DNA from: Azorhizobium caulinodans ORS 571
GTDB lineage: Bacteria > Pseudomonadota > Alphaproteobacteria > Rhizobiales > Xanthobacteraceae
Direction of reading: 5' to 3'
DNA length: 64,000 nt
Assembly: GCF_000010525.1 (NCBI RefSeq)
Contig: NC_009937.1
Location: 2,733,501-2,797,500 of the forward strand
This document shows positions 27,485 through 37,927 of this stretch, piece after piece (the first letter of the stretch is position 1; each line of letters opens with the position of its first letter). A program made the translations under genes and the position numbers. The notes under the pieces are model-generated. The model had not been told where the DNA came from. It searched no databases and was given only the letters and a program-made list of their open reading frames with translations.

Positions 27485-28806
27485 ACGAGCCCTTCCGCGA
27501 TCCCAAGGGCGAGCCCGTCCAGCTTGACCTGCCCGAGGTTCCCGCGCGCAAGAAGCGCCGGTTTCCCTGGTCGCTGCTCATCTGCGCGGCTCTGGTGGCT
27601 CTGGTCGGCGCCGGCTGGCTGATCCGCCCGCAGCAGCAGGCGGGACCGGGCATGCGACGCGCCTTCAACGGTCCCGTGCCGGTCGCCACCGCGACGGTGG
27701 AGAAAGGTTCGCTCCCGGTCACGCTCACCGCGCTGGGCACCGTGACGCCGCTCACCACGGTAACGGTGCGCAGCCAGATTTCGGGCCGACTGACCAAGAT
27801 CAGCTTTCAGGAAGGCCAGGATGTGAAGGCTGGTGATCCGCTGGCCGAGGTGGACCCGCGCCCCTATGAGGCGGCGCTGAAGCAGGCGCAGGGCCAGCTC
27901 GCCCGCGATCAGGCCCAGCTGCGCAATGCGCAGCTCGATTTGACCCGCTACCAGACGCTGGTGGCCAAATCCGCCGCGTCGCAGCAGTCGGTGGATACGC
28001 AGGAAGCCCTCGTCGCCCAGTATCAGGGCACGGTCCAGATGGACCAGGCTCAGGTGCGCACGGCCGAACTCAATCTCGAATACTGCCACATCGTCGCGCC
28101 CGTCTCCGGCCGCCTCGGCATCCGGCAGGTGGACGTCGGCAATTACGTGCAGGCGGGCGACAGCACCGGCATTGTGGTCATCACGCAGTTGAAGCCCATC
28201 ACGGTGGTCTTCTCCCTGCCCGAAGACGTGGTGCCGCAGGTGGCCCGGCGCCTCGAGGCCAAGGCCGACCTGCCGGTCACCGTCTATGACCGCAACCGGC
28301 GCGCCAAGATCGCCACCGGCCAGCTCATCACCATCGACAACCAGGTGGACACCACCACGGGCACGGTGAAGCTGAAGGCGCAGTTTCCGAACGACGACGG
28401 CAGCCTCTTCCCGAACCAGTTCGTGAATGTGGACCTTCTGGTGAACACCATGGACGGCGCGGTCATCGTGCCCTCCGCCGCCGTCCAGCGCGGCGCGCCG
28501 GGGCCTTATGTCTATGTGGTCGGCGCCGATCAGACGGTGAGCGTGCACAAGGTGAAGCTCGGCCCCTCGGCCGGCGACAAAATTGCCGTCCTTGAAGGGC
28601 TCAATCCTGGCGACAAGGTGGTGGTCGACGGCGCCGACAAGCTGCGTGAAGGCGCGCAGGTGACCGAGCCGGACGCCGGCCAGACGCCGGGCCAGCCCGG
28701 ACGCCGGCCCGGAGGCCCCAACGCCGCGGCCGGTCAGGGCCCCTCCGGCGCACCGGGCGCGCCCGGCAACGGCCAGCCGCGCCGGTCGCAGGCACCGACG
28801 CCGTGA
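27481..28806 (+). CDS. mdtA: RND efflux periplasmic adaptor, MdtA-like
   Basis: 441 residues. A basic N-terminus (KKRRF) and one membrane segment ([19 protein letters not shown]) lead into lipoyl, hairpin and barrel domains ([51 protein letters not shown]). The last 45 residues form a Pro/Gly/Ala-rich tail (from about [17 protein letters not shown]) not needed for the fold. First pump gene after the sigma/sensor set, overlapping it by 4 nt and overlapping the next permease by 4 nt. Confidence 0.95.
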   Translation: MNEPFRDPKGEPVQLDLPEVPARKKRRFPWSLLICAALVALVGAGWLIRPQQQAGPGMRRAFNGPVPVATATVEKGSLPVTLTALGTVTPLTTVTVRSQISGRLTKISFQEGQDVKAGDPLAEVDPRPYEAALKQAQGQLARDQAQLRNAQLDLTRYQTLVAKSAASQQSVDTQEALVAQYQGTVQMDQAQVRTAELNLEYCHIVAPVSGRLGIRQVDVGNYVQAGDSTGIVVITQLKPITVVFSLPEDVVPQVARRLEAKADLPVTVYDRNRRAKIATGQLITIDNQVDTTTGTVKLKAQFPNDDGSLFPNQFVNVDLLVNTMDGAVIVPSAAVQRGAPGPYVYVVGADQTVSVHKVKLGPSAGDKIAVLEGLNPGDKVVVDGADKLREGAQVTEPDAGQTPGQPGRRPGGPNAAAGQGPSGAPGAPGNGQPRRSQAPTP

Positions 28807-31800
28807 ACCCGTCCCGTCCCTTCATCGAGCGCCCCGTCGCCACATCGCTGCTTATGGCGGCGGTGCTGCTGGTGGGCGCGCTCGCCTTCCGCTTCCTGCC
28901 GCTCTCGGCGCTGCCGGAGGTGGACTATCCCACCATTGCGGTGCGCACCTTCTATCCCGGTGCCAGCCCGGAGGTGATGACCTCGGCCGTGACGGCGCCG
29001 CTGGAGCGCCAGCTCGGCCAGATGGCGAACCTCAAGCAGATGAGTTCGGTCAGCTCCGCCGGCGCCTCCATCATCACGCTCCAGTTCGGTCTCGACCTGA
29101 CGCTGGACGTGGCCGAGCAGGAGGTGCAGGCGGCCATCAATGCCGCCGGCAACCTGCTGCCGAGTGACCTGCCCGCCCCGCCCATCTATGCCAAGGTCAA
29201 TCCGGCCGACGCACCGATCCTCACCCTTGCGGTCACGTCGAAGACCCTGAGCCCGACGGCGCTGGAGGACATCGCCGACACGCGGGTGGCGCAGAAGCTT
29301 TCGCAGATCCAGGGCGTCGGTCTCGTCAGCCTCGGCGGCGGTCAGCGGCCGGCGGTGCGCATTCGCGCCAATCTCTCGGCGCTCGCCGCCTACGGCCTCA
29401 ACATCGACGATCTGCGCACCAGCATTTCCAACGCCAACGTCAACAGCCCCAAGGGCAATTTCGACGGGCCGATGCGCGCCTATTCGGTGACGGCCAACGA
29501 CCAGATCAAGGACCCGGCCGTCTATCGCGACCTCGTCATCGCCTATCGCAAGGGCGCGCCGGTCCGGCTGTCGCAGGTGGCCGAGGTGATCGACGGAGCG
29601 GAAAACGACAAGCTCGCCGCCTGGATGAACACGACGCCGGCCATCATCCTCAACATCCAGCGCCAGCCGGGCGCCAACGTCATCGCGGTGGTGAACGAGA
29701 TCAAGGCGATCCTGCCGGAACTCACCGCCAACCTGCCCTCCGCCGTTCAGGTGGACATCCTCACCGACCGCACCACCACCATCCGCGCCTCCGTGCTCGA
29801 TACGGAGATCGAGCTGGTGTTCGCCGTGGCCCTCGTGGTGCTGGTGATCTTCCTCTTCCTGCGCAACCTGCCGGCGACCGTCATCCCGAGCCTGTCCGTG
29901 CCGCTCTCCATCGTCGGCACGTTCGCGGTCATGTATCTGGCGGGCTTCAGCCTCAACAATCTTTCGCTGATGGCTCTCACCATCGCCACCGGCTTCGTGG
30001 TGGACGATGCGATCGTGATGATCGAGAACATCGCCCGCTATGTGGAAGAGGGGATGGAGCCCTATGAAGCGGCGCTGAAGGGCTCGGCGCAGATCGGCTT
30101 CACCATCGTCTCGCTCACCGTCTCGCTGATCGCGGTGCTGATCCCGCTGCTGTTCATGGCGGACGTGATCGGCCGCCTGTTCCGCGAATTCGCGATCACC
30201 CTGTCCGTCACCATCCTCATCTCGGCGGTGGTCTCGCTCACCCTCGTGCCCATGCTGTGCGCGCGCATGCTGAAGGCGGCGCCCCACCGCCCCGCCGAGG
30301 CCTCCCGGCGCATCGGCTGGTTCGACCGGCTGATCGCCGCCTATGGCCGGATGCTGAAGGTGGTGCTGCGCCACCAGATCACGACCCTGATGGTCGCCCT
30401 CGGCACGCTCGCCCTGACGGTGGCGCTCTACGTGGTCATCCCCAAGGGCTTCTTCCCGGTGCAGGACACGGGGCTCATCCAGGGCGTGACCGAAGCCTCC
30501 CAGTCCATTTCCTTCTCCGCCATGGCCGAGCGCCAGCAGGCGCTGGTGACGGAACTGCTGAAGGATCCGAACGTCGAGAACGTCACCTCCTTCATCGGTG
30601 CCGACGGCACCAACACCACGCTGAACAGCGGCCGGCTCCAGATCGCGCTGAAACCCCGCGACGACCGGGACATGGGCGTGCTCGACGTGATCCGCGAGCT
30701 GAACGCGCGCGTCGCCAACGTGCGCGGCATCTCGCTCTACATGCAGCCGGTGCAGGATCTTACCGTGGATGCCACGGTCGCGCGGGGCCAGTACCAGTTC
30801 ATCCTCTCGGATACCAATCCGCAGGAGCTCTCCCAGTGGGTGCCCAAGCTCGTGGACGCCCTCGCCGCGCGGCCCGAGTTGCAGGACGTTTCCAGCAACC
30901 TTCTGGACAAGGGCCTCGCGGTTGACATCACCCTCGACCGCGACACCGCCGCGCGCTTCGGCATCACCACGGCGACGCTCGACAATGCGCTCTATGACGC
31001 CTTCGGGCAGCGCATCATCTCCACCATCTTCACGCAGACCAACCAGTATCGCGTGATCCTCGAGGCGGACCCGGCGCTCCAGGCCAATTTGAAGTCGCTG
31101 GAGAATGTTCATGTGCCCTCCTCCGCCGGCGGGCAGGTGCCGCTCTCGGCCATCGCCACCATCACCGAGCGCACGGCGCCGCTCCAGATCGCCCATCTGA
31201 GCCAGTTTCCCGCCGTCACCGTCTCCTTCAACCTCGCGCCCGGCGTGGCGCTGGGCGAGGCGGTGGAGATCGTGAAGGAGGTGGAGCGCGGCATCGGCTT
31301 GCCGGCCAGCATCACCACCGCCTTCCAGGGCGCGGCGCTGGCCTTCCAGGGGGCGCTGTCAAACCAGCTCCTGCTGATCCTTGCGGCGCTGGTGACGGTC
31401 TATGTGGTGCTGGGCGTGCTCTATGAGAGCTACATCCACCCCATCACCATCCTCTCCACCCTGCCCTCCGCCAGCGTCGGCGCGCTGCTGGCGCTGATGG
31501 CGACCGGCGGGGAGCTGGATGTCATCGGCATCATCGGCATCATCCTGCTCATCGGCATCGTGAAGAAGAACGCGATCATGATGATCGACTTCGCCCTCGA
31601 TGCGGAGCGCAACCAGGGCATGGCGCCGGAGGAAGCCATCTATCAGGCCTGCCTGCTGCGCTTCCGGCCGATCCTGATGACCACCATGGCGGCCATCCTC
31701 GGCGCCCTGCCGCTGGTGTTGGGACAGGGCGCGGGCTCGGAGCTGCGGTCGCCGCTCGGCATCTGCATCATCGGCGGTCTCGTGGCGAGCCAGATCCTCA

Positions 31801-31898
31801 CCCTGTTCACCACGCCGGTCATCTATCTGATGTTCGAGCGCGCCGCCCGGCGCCTCGCCCGCTGGACCGGCCGCGCGCCGGAAGAGGCGCTGCCGTGA
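28803..31898 (+). CDS. mdtB: RND efflux permease, MdtB-like
   Basis: 1031 residues, GTG start overlapping the adaptor stop (GTGA). Typical HAE-1 permease: N-terminal [19 protein letters not shown], the relay Asp pair in [16 protein letters not shown], Lys in [18 protein letters not shown] and Arg in [18 protein letters not shown]. The docking region carries no insertion. Two different permeases encoded in tandem behind one adaptor indicate an MdtBC-type heteromeric trimer; in E. coli that pump exports bile salts and novobiocin and helps with metals. Confidence 0.95.
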   Translation: MNPSRPFIERPVATSLLMAAVLLVGALAFRFLPLSALPEVDYPTIAVRTFYPGASPEVMTSAVTAPLERQLGQMANLKQMSSVSSAGASIITLQFGLDLTLDVAEQEVQAAINAAGNLLPSDLPAPPIYAKVNPADAPILTLAVTSKTLSPTALEDIADTRVAQKLSQIQGVGLVSLGGGQRPAVRIRANLSALAAYGLNIDDLRTSISNANVNSPKGNFDGPMRAYSVTANDQIKDPAVYRDLVIAYRKGAPVRLSQVAEVIDGAENDKLAAWMNTTPAIILNIQRQPGANVIAVVNEIKAILPELTANLPSAVQVDILTDRTTTIRASVLDTEIELVFAVALVVLVIFLFLRNLPATVIPSLSVPLSIVGTFAVMYLAGFSLNNLSLMALTIATGFVVDDAIVMIENIARYVEEGMEPYEAALKGSAQIGFTIVSLTVSLIAVLIPLLFMADVIGRLFREFAITLSVTILISAVVSLTLVPMLCARMLKAAPHRPAEASRRIGWFDRLIAAYGRMLKVVLRHQITTLMVALGTLALTVALYVVIPKGFFPVQDTGLIQGVTEASQSISFSAMAERQQALVTELLKDPNVENVTSFIGADGTNTTLNSGRLQIALKPRDDRDMGVLDVIRELNARVANVRGISLYMQPVQDLTVDATVARGQYQFILSDTNPQELSQWVPKLVDALAARPELQDVSSNLLDKGLAVDITLDRDTAARFGITTATLDNALYDAFGQRIISTIFTQTNQYRVILEADPALQANLKSLENVHVPSSAGGQVPLSAIATITERTAPLQIAHLSQFPAVTVSFNLAPGVALGEAVEIVKEVERGIGLPASITTAFQGAALAFQGALSNQLLLILAALVTVYVVLGVLYESYIHPITILSTLPSASVGALLALMATGGELDVIGIIGIILLIGIVKKNAIMMIDFALDAERNQGMAPEEAIYQACLLRFRPILMTTMAAILGALPLVLGQGAGSELRSPLGICIIGGLVASQILTLFTTPVIYLMFERAARRLARWTGRAPEEALP

Positions 31899-34800
31899 AC
31901 ATTTCGGCGCCCTTCATCCGACGGTCGGTTGCCACCACGCTGCTGACCATCGGCCTTGGCCTGTCCGGGCTGCTCGCCTATTTCAACCTGCCGGTGGCGC
32001 CGCTGCCGCAGGTGGACATCCCGACCATCCAGGTGAGCGCCTCCATGCCGGGCGCGAGCCCGGACACCATGGCCTCCACGGTGGCGACGCCGCTGGAGCG
32101 CCATCTCGGCCAGATCGCCGACGTGAGCGAGATCACCTCCAACAGCACGCTCGGCCAGACCCGCATCACGCTCCAGTTCGGCCTCAGCCGCGACATCGAC
32201 GGTGCCGCACGCGACGTGCAGGCTGCCATCAACGCCGCCCGTGCGGACCTGCCGGCGGCCCTGCGCAGCAATCCGACCTATCGCAAGGTCAACCCGGCGG
32301 ACGCGCCTGTGATGATCCTGTCGCTCACCTCGGACACGCTGAGCCGCGGCCAGCTCTATGACAGTGCCGCCACGGTGCTCCAGCAGAAGCTCTCGCAGGT
32401 GAAGGGCGTGGGGCAGGTGACCATCGGCGGCAGTTCCCTGCCGGCGGTGCGGGTGGAAATCAATCCGAGCGCCCTGTCGCAATACGGCATCGGGCTTGAG
32501 GACGTGCGCGCGGCGCTCGCCGCCGCCAATGCGAATTCCCCCAAGGGCGCCATCGAGTCCAAAGGCCAGCGCTGGCAGATCTATACCAACGACCAGGCCT
32601 CCAAGGCGGACGCCTACCGCTCCCTCATCATTGCCTATCGCAACAATGCGCCCGTGCGCATTTCGGATGTCGCGACGGTCGAGGACTCGGTGGAGAACAT
32701 CCGCAACGAGGGGCTCGCCAATGGCAAGCCCTCGGTACTCATCCTCATCTCCCGCGAGCCCGGCGCGAACATCATCGAGACCATCGACCGGGTGAAGGAC
32801 CTGATGCCGGAGTTGCGGGCCTCGATCCCCGCCGACATCACGCTCGCCATCGCGCAGGACCGCACCGCCACCATCCGCGCCTCGGTGGCGGACGTGGAAC
32901 ATGCCCTCCTCATCGCCGTCATTCTGGTGGTGGTCGTCGTCTTCGCCTTCCTGCGGGATGCGCGGGCGGCGCTCATCCCCAGCGTGGCGGTGCCGGTGTC
33001 GCTGCTCGGCACCTTCTCGGCCATGTATCTGCTGGGCTACAGCCTCGACAATTTCTCCCTCATGGCGCTCACCATCGCCACCGGCTTCGTGGTGGATGAC
33101 GCCATCGTGGTGGTGGAGAACGTCATCCGCCACATGGAGGCGGGCAAGTCGCGCCTCGAGGCGGCGCTGGCGGGGGCGCGGGAGGTGGGCTTCACCGTGC
33201 TCTCCATGAGCATCTCGCTCATCGCCGTCTTCATTCCGCTGCTGCTCATGGGCGGCATCGTCGGCCGCTTCTTCCGGGAATTCTCCGTCACCATCTCGGT
33301 GGCGATCCTCGTCTCCATGGTGGTGTCGCTGACCACCACGCCCATGATGTGCGCCTATCTGCTGCGCCCGCACCGGGCAGAGCGGCCGGGCAACCGGCTG
33401 GGCCGTGCGGCGGAACGCGTGTTCAAGGGCATCCTCGCCGGCTATGCGCGCTCCCTCGACTGGGCGCTGGCGCACCGTCTCTTCATCCTGCTGCTGCTCG
33501 GCGGCGTGGTGGCGCTCAACGTCCACCTCTTCTCCGTCGTGCCCAAGGGGTTCTTCCCGCAGCAGGACACCGGCATGCTGGTGGGCGGCGCGCAGGCGGA
33601 CCAGAGCATCTCTTTCCAGCTCATGCGCCAGAAGCTCATGCGCTTCGTGGAGATCATCAAGTCCGATCCGGCCGTGGACAGTGTGGTGGGCTATACCGGC
33701 GGCGGGCAGACCAATTCCGCCTTCGTCTTCGTCTCGCTGAAGCCCAAGGAGGAACGGGACGCCTCCGCCGATCAGGTCATCGCCCGGCTGCGCGGTCGCC
33801 TGTCGTCCGTCCCCGGCGCCACCATGTTCCTTCAGGCCATGCAGGACGTGCGGGCGGGCGGGCGCCAGTCCAATGCCCAGTACCAGTTCACGCTCCAGAG
33901 CGACGATCTCGCCCTGCTGCGCGAATGGACGCCCAAGATCACGGAAGCTCTCAAGCGCAACCCCGACCTCGTGGACGTGAATTCGGACACGCAGGAAAAG
34001 GGGCTGGAGATGCAGCTCGACATCAACCGGGACACCGCCGCCCGGCTGGGGCTCTCCATGAGCCAGATCAGCAACACGCTCTATGACGCCTTCGGCCAGC
34101 GGCAGGTCTCCACCATCTACGCGCCGCTGAACCAGTATCACGTGGTCATGGAGGTGGCGCCGCGTTACTGGCAGGACCCGCGCACGCTGGACGACATCCG
34201 CATCTCCACCAGCGGCGCGGCGCTGGCGGGGAGCCTTGCCACCGCATCGGTCACGAGCCAGATCACCTCAACGGTCTCCAGCGCGCTCTCGGCCGCCACG
34301 GGCACGACCGATACGACGCTCGATGCGGTGCGCAACGCCAGCACGAACCGCATCGCCAACACCACGAAATCCGGCACCTCCACGGGCGCGGCGGTGAGCA
34401 CCCGCTTCTCGCCCTCCATCCCGCTGTCTGCTTTCGCCTCCTACGGGCCGGGCAATGCGCCGCTGGCGGTGAACCATCAGGGCCTGTTCGCCGCCGCGAC
34501 CATTTCCTTCAACCTGCCGGAGGGCAAGACCATCGGCGATGCGGTGGCTTCCATCCAGCGCACGATGGTGGAGATCGGCACGCCCGCCAGCGTCCACGGC
34601 ACCTTCCAGGGGACGGCCAAGGTGTTCCAGCAGTCGCTGTCCTCCCAGCCGCTGTTGATCCTGCTGGCGCTGGCGACGGTCTATGTGGTGCTGGGCGTGC
34701 TCTATGAGAGCTTCATCCACCCCATCACCATCCTCTCCACTTTGCCCTCCGCCGGACTCGGCGCGGTGCTGGCGCTGATCGCCTTCAACACCGAGTTCAG

Positions 34801-35173
34801 CCTTATCGCGCTGATCGGTGTGATCCTGCTCATCGGCATCGTGAAGAAGAATGCCATCATGATGGTGGACTTCGCGCTGGAAGCGGAGCGCCAGCAGGGC
34901 CTGCCGCCGGCCGCCGCCATCCGCGAAGCCTGTCTCCAGCGCTTCCGCCCGATCCTGATGACCACGCTGGCGGCAGTCTTCGGCGCCCTGCCACTGGCGC
35001 TCGCCTCCGGCACGGGTGCCGAGCTACGCCAGCCGCTCGGCATCTCGATCATCGGCGGGCTGCTGGTGAGCCAGTTGCTCACCCTCTATTCGACACCCGT
35101 CGTCTATCTCTGGCTGGATCGCCTGCGGGGTCGCGAGCGCCGCCGCCGGCTTGCGCCGGCGCCCGCGGAATGA
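31895..35173 (+). CDS. mdtC: RND efflux permease, MdtC-like, with a Ser/Thr-rich insertion
   Basis: 1092 residues, GTG start overlapping mdtB by 4 nt. RND features are intact ([49 protein letters not shown]). Compared with the family length of about 1025-1045 it has an extra stretch at about residues 772-838 rich in Ser, Thr and Ala, placed between DDIRISTSG and [10 protein letters not shown] in the second porter/docking half. The frame and GC content are continuous through the insertion, so it is not an obvious sequencing error. Last gene of the 25890-35173 unit. Confidence 0.94.
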   Translation: MNISAPFIRRSVATTLLTIGLGLSGLLAYFNLPVAPLPQVDIPTIQVSASMPGASPDTMASTVATPLERHLGQIADVSEITSNSTLGQTRITLQFGLSRDIDGAARDVQAAINAARADLPAALRSNPTYRKVNPADAPVMILSLTSDTLSRGQLYDSAATVLQQKLSQVKGVGQVTIGGSSLPAVRVEINPSALSQYGIGLEDVRAALAAANANSPKGAIESKGQRWQIYTNDQASKADAYRSLIIAYRNNAPVRISDVATVEDSVENIRNEGLANGKPSVLILISREPGANIIETIDRVKDLMPELRASIPADITLAIAQDRTATIRASVADVEHALLIAVILVVVVVFAFLRDARAALIPSVAVPVSLLGTFSAMYLLGYSLDNFSLMALTIATGFVVDDAIVVVENVIRHMEAGKSRLEAALAGAREVGFTVLSMSISLIAVFIPLLLMGGIVGRFFREFSVTISVAILVSMVVSLTTTPMMCAYLLRPHRAERPGNRLGRAAERVFKGILAGYARSLDWALAHRLFILLLLGGVVALNVHLFSVVPKGFFPQQDTGMLVGGAQADQSISFQLMRQKLMRFVEIIKSDPAVDSVVGYTGGGQTNSAFVFVSLKPKEERDASADQVIARLRGRLSSVPGATMFLQAMQDVRAGGRQSNAQYQFTLQSDDLALLREWTPKITEALKRNPDLVDVNSDTQEKGLEMQLDINRDTAARLGLSMSQISNTLYDAFGQRQVSTIYAPLNQYHVVMEVAPRYWQDPRTLDDIRISTSGAALAGSLATASVTSQITSTVSSALSAATGTTDTTLDAVRNASTNRIANTTKSGTSTGAAVSTRFSPSIPLSAFASYGPGNAPLAVNHQGLFAAATISFNLPEGKTIGDAVASIQRTMVEIGTPASVHGTFQGTAKVFQQSLSSQPLLILLALATVYVVLGVLYESFIHPITILSTLPSAGLGAVLALIAFNTEFSLIALIGVILLIGIVKKNAIMMVDFALEAERQQGLPPAAAIREACLQRFRPILMTTLAAVFGALPLALASGTGAELRQPLGISIIGGLLVSQLLTLYSTPVVYLWLDRLRGRERRRRLAPAPAE

Positions 35174-35182
35174 GATGCGCCC

Positions 35183-35686
35183 TCAGCCGTTCAGCTGCCA
35201 GAGGGTGAAGTTGAGCACGCTGGCGAACCCCACCCAGGCGGCCAGCGGCACGAGGCAGGCGCCCGCCAGCCGGTCCAGCCGCCAGAAGGCGCCGATGGTC
35301 GCGAGGATGACCAGCCACTGCGGGCCGATGTTGAGGACGCCCAGCAGCGGGCTGTGGAGATAGAAGAACATCCACGACCAGGCGGCGTTGAGCACGAGCT
35401 GGAGGAAGAACAGCGTTAGCGCCGTCGAGCGTCCGGGCGTCGCCTCCGGCAGGCGCAGGATGCGCCACGCCGCATAGGCCATCAGCACATAGAGCGTCGT
35501 CCAAACCGGGCCGAAGATCCAGTTCGGCGGGTTGAACGCGGGCTTCACCAGCCCCGCGTACCAGGGGGCCAGATTGGGGAAGGTGGCGATCTGCCCAAGC
35601 ACGGAGGCGGCAACCACCGGCAGCACCGCGAGCGCCACCTGCCCGAGACCCTGCGGGGAAAGAAGCCGAATGCGCTGTGCCGTCAT
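35183..35686 (-). CDS. tspO: TspO/MBR-family tryptophan-rich sensory protein
   Basis: 167 residues, five predicted membrane helices. Family motifs: WYAGLVKPAFNPPNWIFGPVW (split here as WYAGLVKP and NPPNWIFGPVW), LYVLMAYAAW, LNAAWSWMFF and AAWVGFASVLNFTLWQLN. TspO binds porphyrins and in Rhodobacter links oxygen or light to photosynthesis gene control. ATG at 35686 with GAGG upstream. Its 3' end lies 9 nt from convergent mdtC. It borders a light/singlet-oxygen-type stress island, which suits a porphyrin-handling protein. Confidence 0.93.
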   Translation of the reverse strand: MTAQRIRLLSPQGLGQVALAVLPVVAASVLGQIATFPNLAPWYAGLVKPAFNPPNWIFGPVWTTLYVLMAYAAWRILRLPEATPGRSTALTLFFLQLVLNAAWSWMFFYLHSPLLGVLNIGPQWLVILATIGAFWRLDRLAGACLVPLAAWVGFASVLNFTLWQLNG

Positions 35687-35765
35687 CTCATGATCCTCGC
35701 TGTATGTCCGGCCCGAAAGCCGCCCGTCCGCGCCGGCGGACCGAAGGTGCTGGAACCGGTTTACC

Positions 35766-35795
35766 TGATCCGTGGCCCGTGCCCGTCCGTAGCAG
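35766..35795 (+). promoter_or_regulatory. sigma-E (RpoE/ChrR)-type promoter for the DUF2177 gene
   Basis: TGATCC at 35766-35771, 18-nt spacer, TAGCAG at 35790-35795, about 34 nt before the GTG start. Matches the TGATCC-N18-TA pattern of the Rhodobacter singlet-oxygen sigma factor. Confidence 0.55.
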
Positions 35796-35828
35796 ACCAC
35801 CGAAACCCAGCATCCGGGAGACAATGCC

Positions 35829-36245
35829 GTGGCCCTCTATCTTCTCGCTTATGTATGCACGGCGCTTGTGTTCCTGGTCATCGACGCGGTCTGGCTCACC
35901 GCCATGGGCGACCGTTTCTACAAACCCCTGATGGGCGACATGGTTCTGCCCGGCTTCCGCATGGGCCCGGCGATCGCCTTCTATCTCCTCTATGTGGCCG
36001 GGATGGTGATCTTCGCCGTGTCTCCTGCCCTCGCCAACGGCAAGTGGACCACCGCACTCATCTTCGGCGCTGCCTTCGGCTTCTTTGCCTATGCCACTTA
36101 TGATCTCACCAATCAGGCAACCCTGCGCAACTGGCCGCTCGTCCTCACCCTCGTCGATCTGACCTGGGGCACGGTTCTCACCGCATCCGCCTCCACCCTC
36201 GGCTTCCTCGCCGCGCGGGCGCTTCACAAGGCCTTCTTCGGCTGA
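35829..36245 (+). CDS. DUF2177 family membrane protein
   Basis: 138 residues with four hydrophobic segments (LLAYVCTALVFLVIDAVWLT; IAFYLLYVAGMVIFAVSP; ALIFGAAFGFFAYATYDLTN; LVDLTWGTVLTASASTLGFL), the DUF2177 fold with its YDLTNQATLRNWP motif. Function unknown; in other alphaproteobacteria it is found with ChrR/RpoE-associated lipid genes. GTG start preceded by GGGAGA. Its last 22 nt overlap the 3' end of the convergent DUF1295 gene. A sigma-E-like promoter lies upstream. Confidence 0.85.
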   Translation: MALYLLAYVCTALVFLVIDAVWLTAMGDRFYKPLMGDMVLPGFRMGPAIAFYLLYVAGMVIFAVSPALANGKWTTALIFGAAFGFFAYATYDLTNQATLRNWPLVLTLVDLTWGTVLTASASTLGFLAARALHKAFFG

Positions 36246-37039
36246 GGGCGCCAGGGCAGGAAGGCGCTGACCCGCTGCTGGTAGGCCCGGAAGGCGTCTC
36301 CGCGGCTGCGCATCATGTGCGCTTCCAGAGGCGGAATGCCGGAAAGGTGGACCAGCAGGGCGTACATGAAGGCCGGCCCCACCAGCGTGACGAGCCCCCA
36401 AGGATAAGCGTTCAGCCCCTGAAGTCCGATGACCACGTAGCCGAACCAGCCCAGCCACTGGAAGAAATAGTTGGGGTGACGCGACAGTCCCCAGAGGCCG
36501 ACGTCGCACACCTTGCCCCGGTTGGCCGGATCGCGCCGGAAGCGCGCCAGTTGGGCGTCGGAAACCGCCTCGCCAAGGATGCAGGAGACGAGCAGCACGG
36601 CTCCGGCGAGGTCCATTGCGTTGATCCCCGGCGCCGGATTGCGGGCCGCGGCCAGCACAGCAAGCGCGAGCAGAAAGCCGCTAAGCGCCTGGATCTGGAG
36701 AAAGAGGAATAGCTCGCTGGCCGCCTTATCCCCCCACAGGGCGCGCAGATGCGCATAGCGTGGATCATCCCCGCCGCCCCGGGTGCGCCCGGCGATGTGC
36801 CCGCCGAGCCGCAACGCCCAGAGCGCCACGAGGCCGGCCACCAGCCATTGCCGCGGGGTGGTCCCGCCGTCCGGCCAGATCGGGGCGAGGGCGGCGAAAA
36901 GCCCGGCCCCACCGAGGGTGAAGGACCAGATGCTGTCGATCCAGCCCGACTGGCGCGTTGCCTGCGCCACCGCCCAGGCCAGCGACATGGCGAGGGTGAA
37001 GATCGCCGCCAGCAGCAGAAGGAGCACGGGATAGGTCAT
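36224..37039 (-). CDS. DUF1295 family membrane protein (steroid 5-alpha-reductase-like)
   Basis: 271 residues, about six to seven membrane segments. The C-terminal segment GLWGLSRHPNYFFQWLGWFGYVV and the following EAHMMRSRGDAFRAYQQRVSAFLPW are the conserved NADPH-binding end of the 5-alpha-reductase/isoprenylcysteine-methyltransferase-like family. Likely a membrane lipid oxidoreductase with unknown substrate. Start at 37039 (MTYPVLLLLL). It lies 31 nt downstream of the chrR stop, so it is probably transcribed with it. Confidence 0.88.
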   Translation of the reverse strand: MTYPVLLLLLAAIFTLAMSLAWAVAQATRQSGWIDSIWSFTLGGAGLFAALAPIWPDGGTTPRQWLVAGLVALWALRLGGHIAGRTRGGGDDPRYAHLRALWGDKAASELFLFLQIQALSGFLLALAVLAAARNPAPGINAMDLAGAVLLVSCILGEAVSDAQLARFRRDPANRGKVCDVGLWGLSRHPNYFFQWLGWFGYVVIGLQGLNAYPWGLVTLVGPAFMYALLVHLSGIPPLEAHMMRSRGDAFRAYQQRVSAFLPWRPQPKKAL

Positions 37040-37070
37040 GCGGGCCGTTTCCCTCTTGATGCCGCGATCG

Positions 37071-37751
37071 TCAGAATCCCACGAAGGGCTGCATGAGGCG
37101 GCCGATGACGCCGCTGAAGCGCATGCTGCCCTCGATGGCAGCGACGCAGATGCAGTCGCCCTCGGGCCCGGCCACCGGCTCATGGTCGAGGGCGCTGTCC
37201 GCCTCGCAGAAATCGCCCGGCCGGTAATCCTGATGGCCGTCCGAGAAGGAGCCGTGGATCACCTGCGTGAACTCTGTGCCGGTGTGCCCATGCTCGGGAA
37301 TCTTGGAGCCCGGCGCGATCCGCAGCAGCCGGGCGCCGGTGAAGCGATGACCCGGCAGCAGAATGTGCCGGGCCTTCACGCCCGGCCCGAGCCAGCGCCA
37401 TCGCCCGAAATCATAAGCTCCGAGAACGGACGGCAGGTCCACGTCCGCGGGCTGCCGGCGCGCCGGACGGCTGCGGGGCGGCGGCGGGGCGGGGGCATCC
37501 GCGCGCGCCTGCGTCTCGATGAGCGCAGCGTCGGACATTTCCGTGGGCGGAAGGGCGTCAAGAAGGGCGCCGCCTGCGGCTGCAAAGACCCGCAGCCGCT
37601 CCCGGCAATGGGAGCAGAATGCCAGATGGCTCTGGGTGACCACCGCCGGTCCGACCTCAAGCCGCCCCGCCGCATAGGCCAGCAGCGTCTCGTCGCTCGG
37701 GTGATGGAGCACCTGACGCCCGTTCACGATGCCTTTGTCTTCGCCTGTCAC
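37071..37751 (-). CDS. chrR: ChrR-type zinc anti-sigma factor (cupin)
   Basis: 226 residues from a GTG start with a GGAAG site. The N-terminal anti-sigma domain keeps the zinc set His16/17, His42, Cys46, Cys49 (SHLAFCSHC). The C-terminal cupin keeps HxHxxxE (His154, His156, Glu160) and His190, the ligands that let Rhodobacter ChrR respond to singlet oxygen and release sigma-E. Normally an rpoE-type sigma gene lies directly upstream and overlaps; here none does, and the divergent FAD gene occupies that side. It has its own sigma-E-like promoter. The DUF1295 gene follows. The cognate sigma factor must be elsewhere in the genome. Confidence 0.9.
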   Translation of the reverse strand: MTGEDKGIVNGRQVLHHPSDETLLAYAAGRLEVGPAVVTQSHLAFCSHCRERLRVFAAAGGALLDALPPTEMSDAALIETQARADAPAPPPPRSRPARRQPADVDLPSVLGAYDFGRWRWLGPGVKARHILLPGHRFTGARLLRIAPGSKIPEHGHTGTEFTQVIHGSFSDGHQDYRPGDFCEADSALDHEPVAGPEGDCICVAAIEGSMRFSGVIGRLMQPFVGF

Positions 37752-37794
37752 GCTTCCGCTTCCCGCGCCCTGCGGCGCTACATGTGTCGCGAAT

Positions 37795-37824
37795 TTTCTA
37801 CGGCGGGTGGCGTGATCTGGATCA
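37795..37824 (-). promoter_or_regulatory. sigma-E-type promoter for chrR
   Basis: On the minus strand TGATCC (37824-37819), an 18-nt spacer and TAGAAA (37800-37795), 44 nt before the chrR GTG. Overlaps the divergent promoter region of the FAD-DUF1365-cfa operon. Confidence 0.6.
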
Positions 37825-37837
37825 GCGCGCGGGCAAG

Positions 37838-37867
37838 TGATCCGGCTTTGGAACGCTGACGTAGGAA
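37838..37867 (+). promoter_or_regulatory. sigma-E-type promoter for the FAD-DUF1365-Cfa operon
   Basis: TGATCC (37838-37843), 18-nt spacer, TAGGAA (37862-37867), 60 nt before the ATG at 37928. Same pattern as the chrR promoter, facing the other way. Confidence 0.65.
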
Positions 37868-37927
37868 CAGACAAGCTGACGGCTTCTCCGGCGGCGCAGG
37901 CCCGCTCTCCAAAACAAGGTCATATCA

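Noticed and set aside
28734..34141. Long minus-strand frames opposite mdtB and mdtC
   Set aside because: Same shadow effect; no ribosome site and no recognisable domain.
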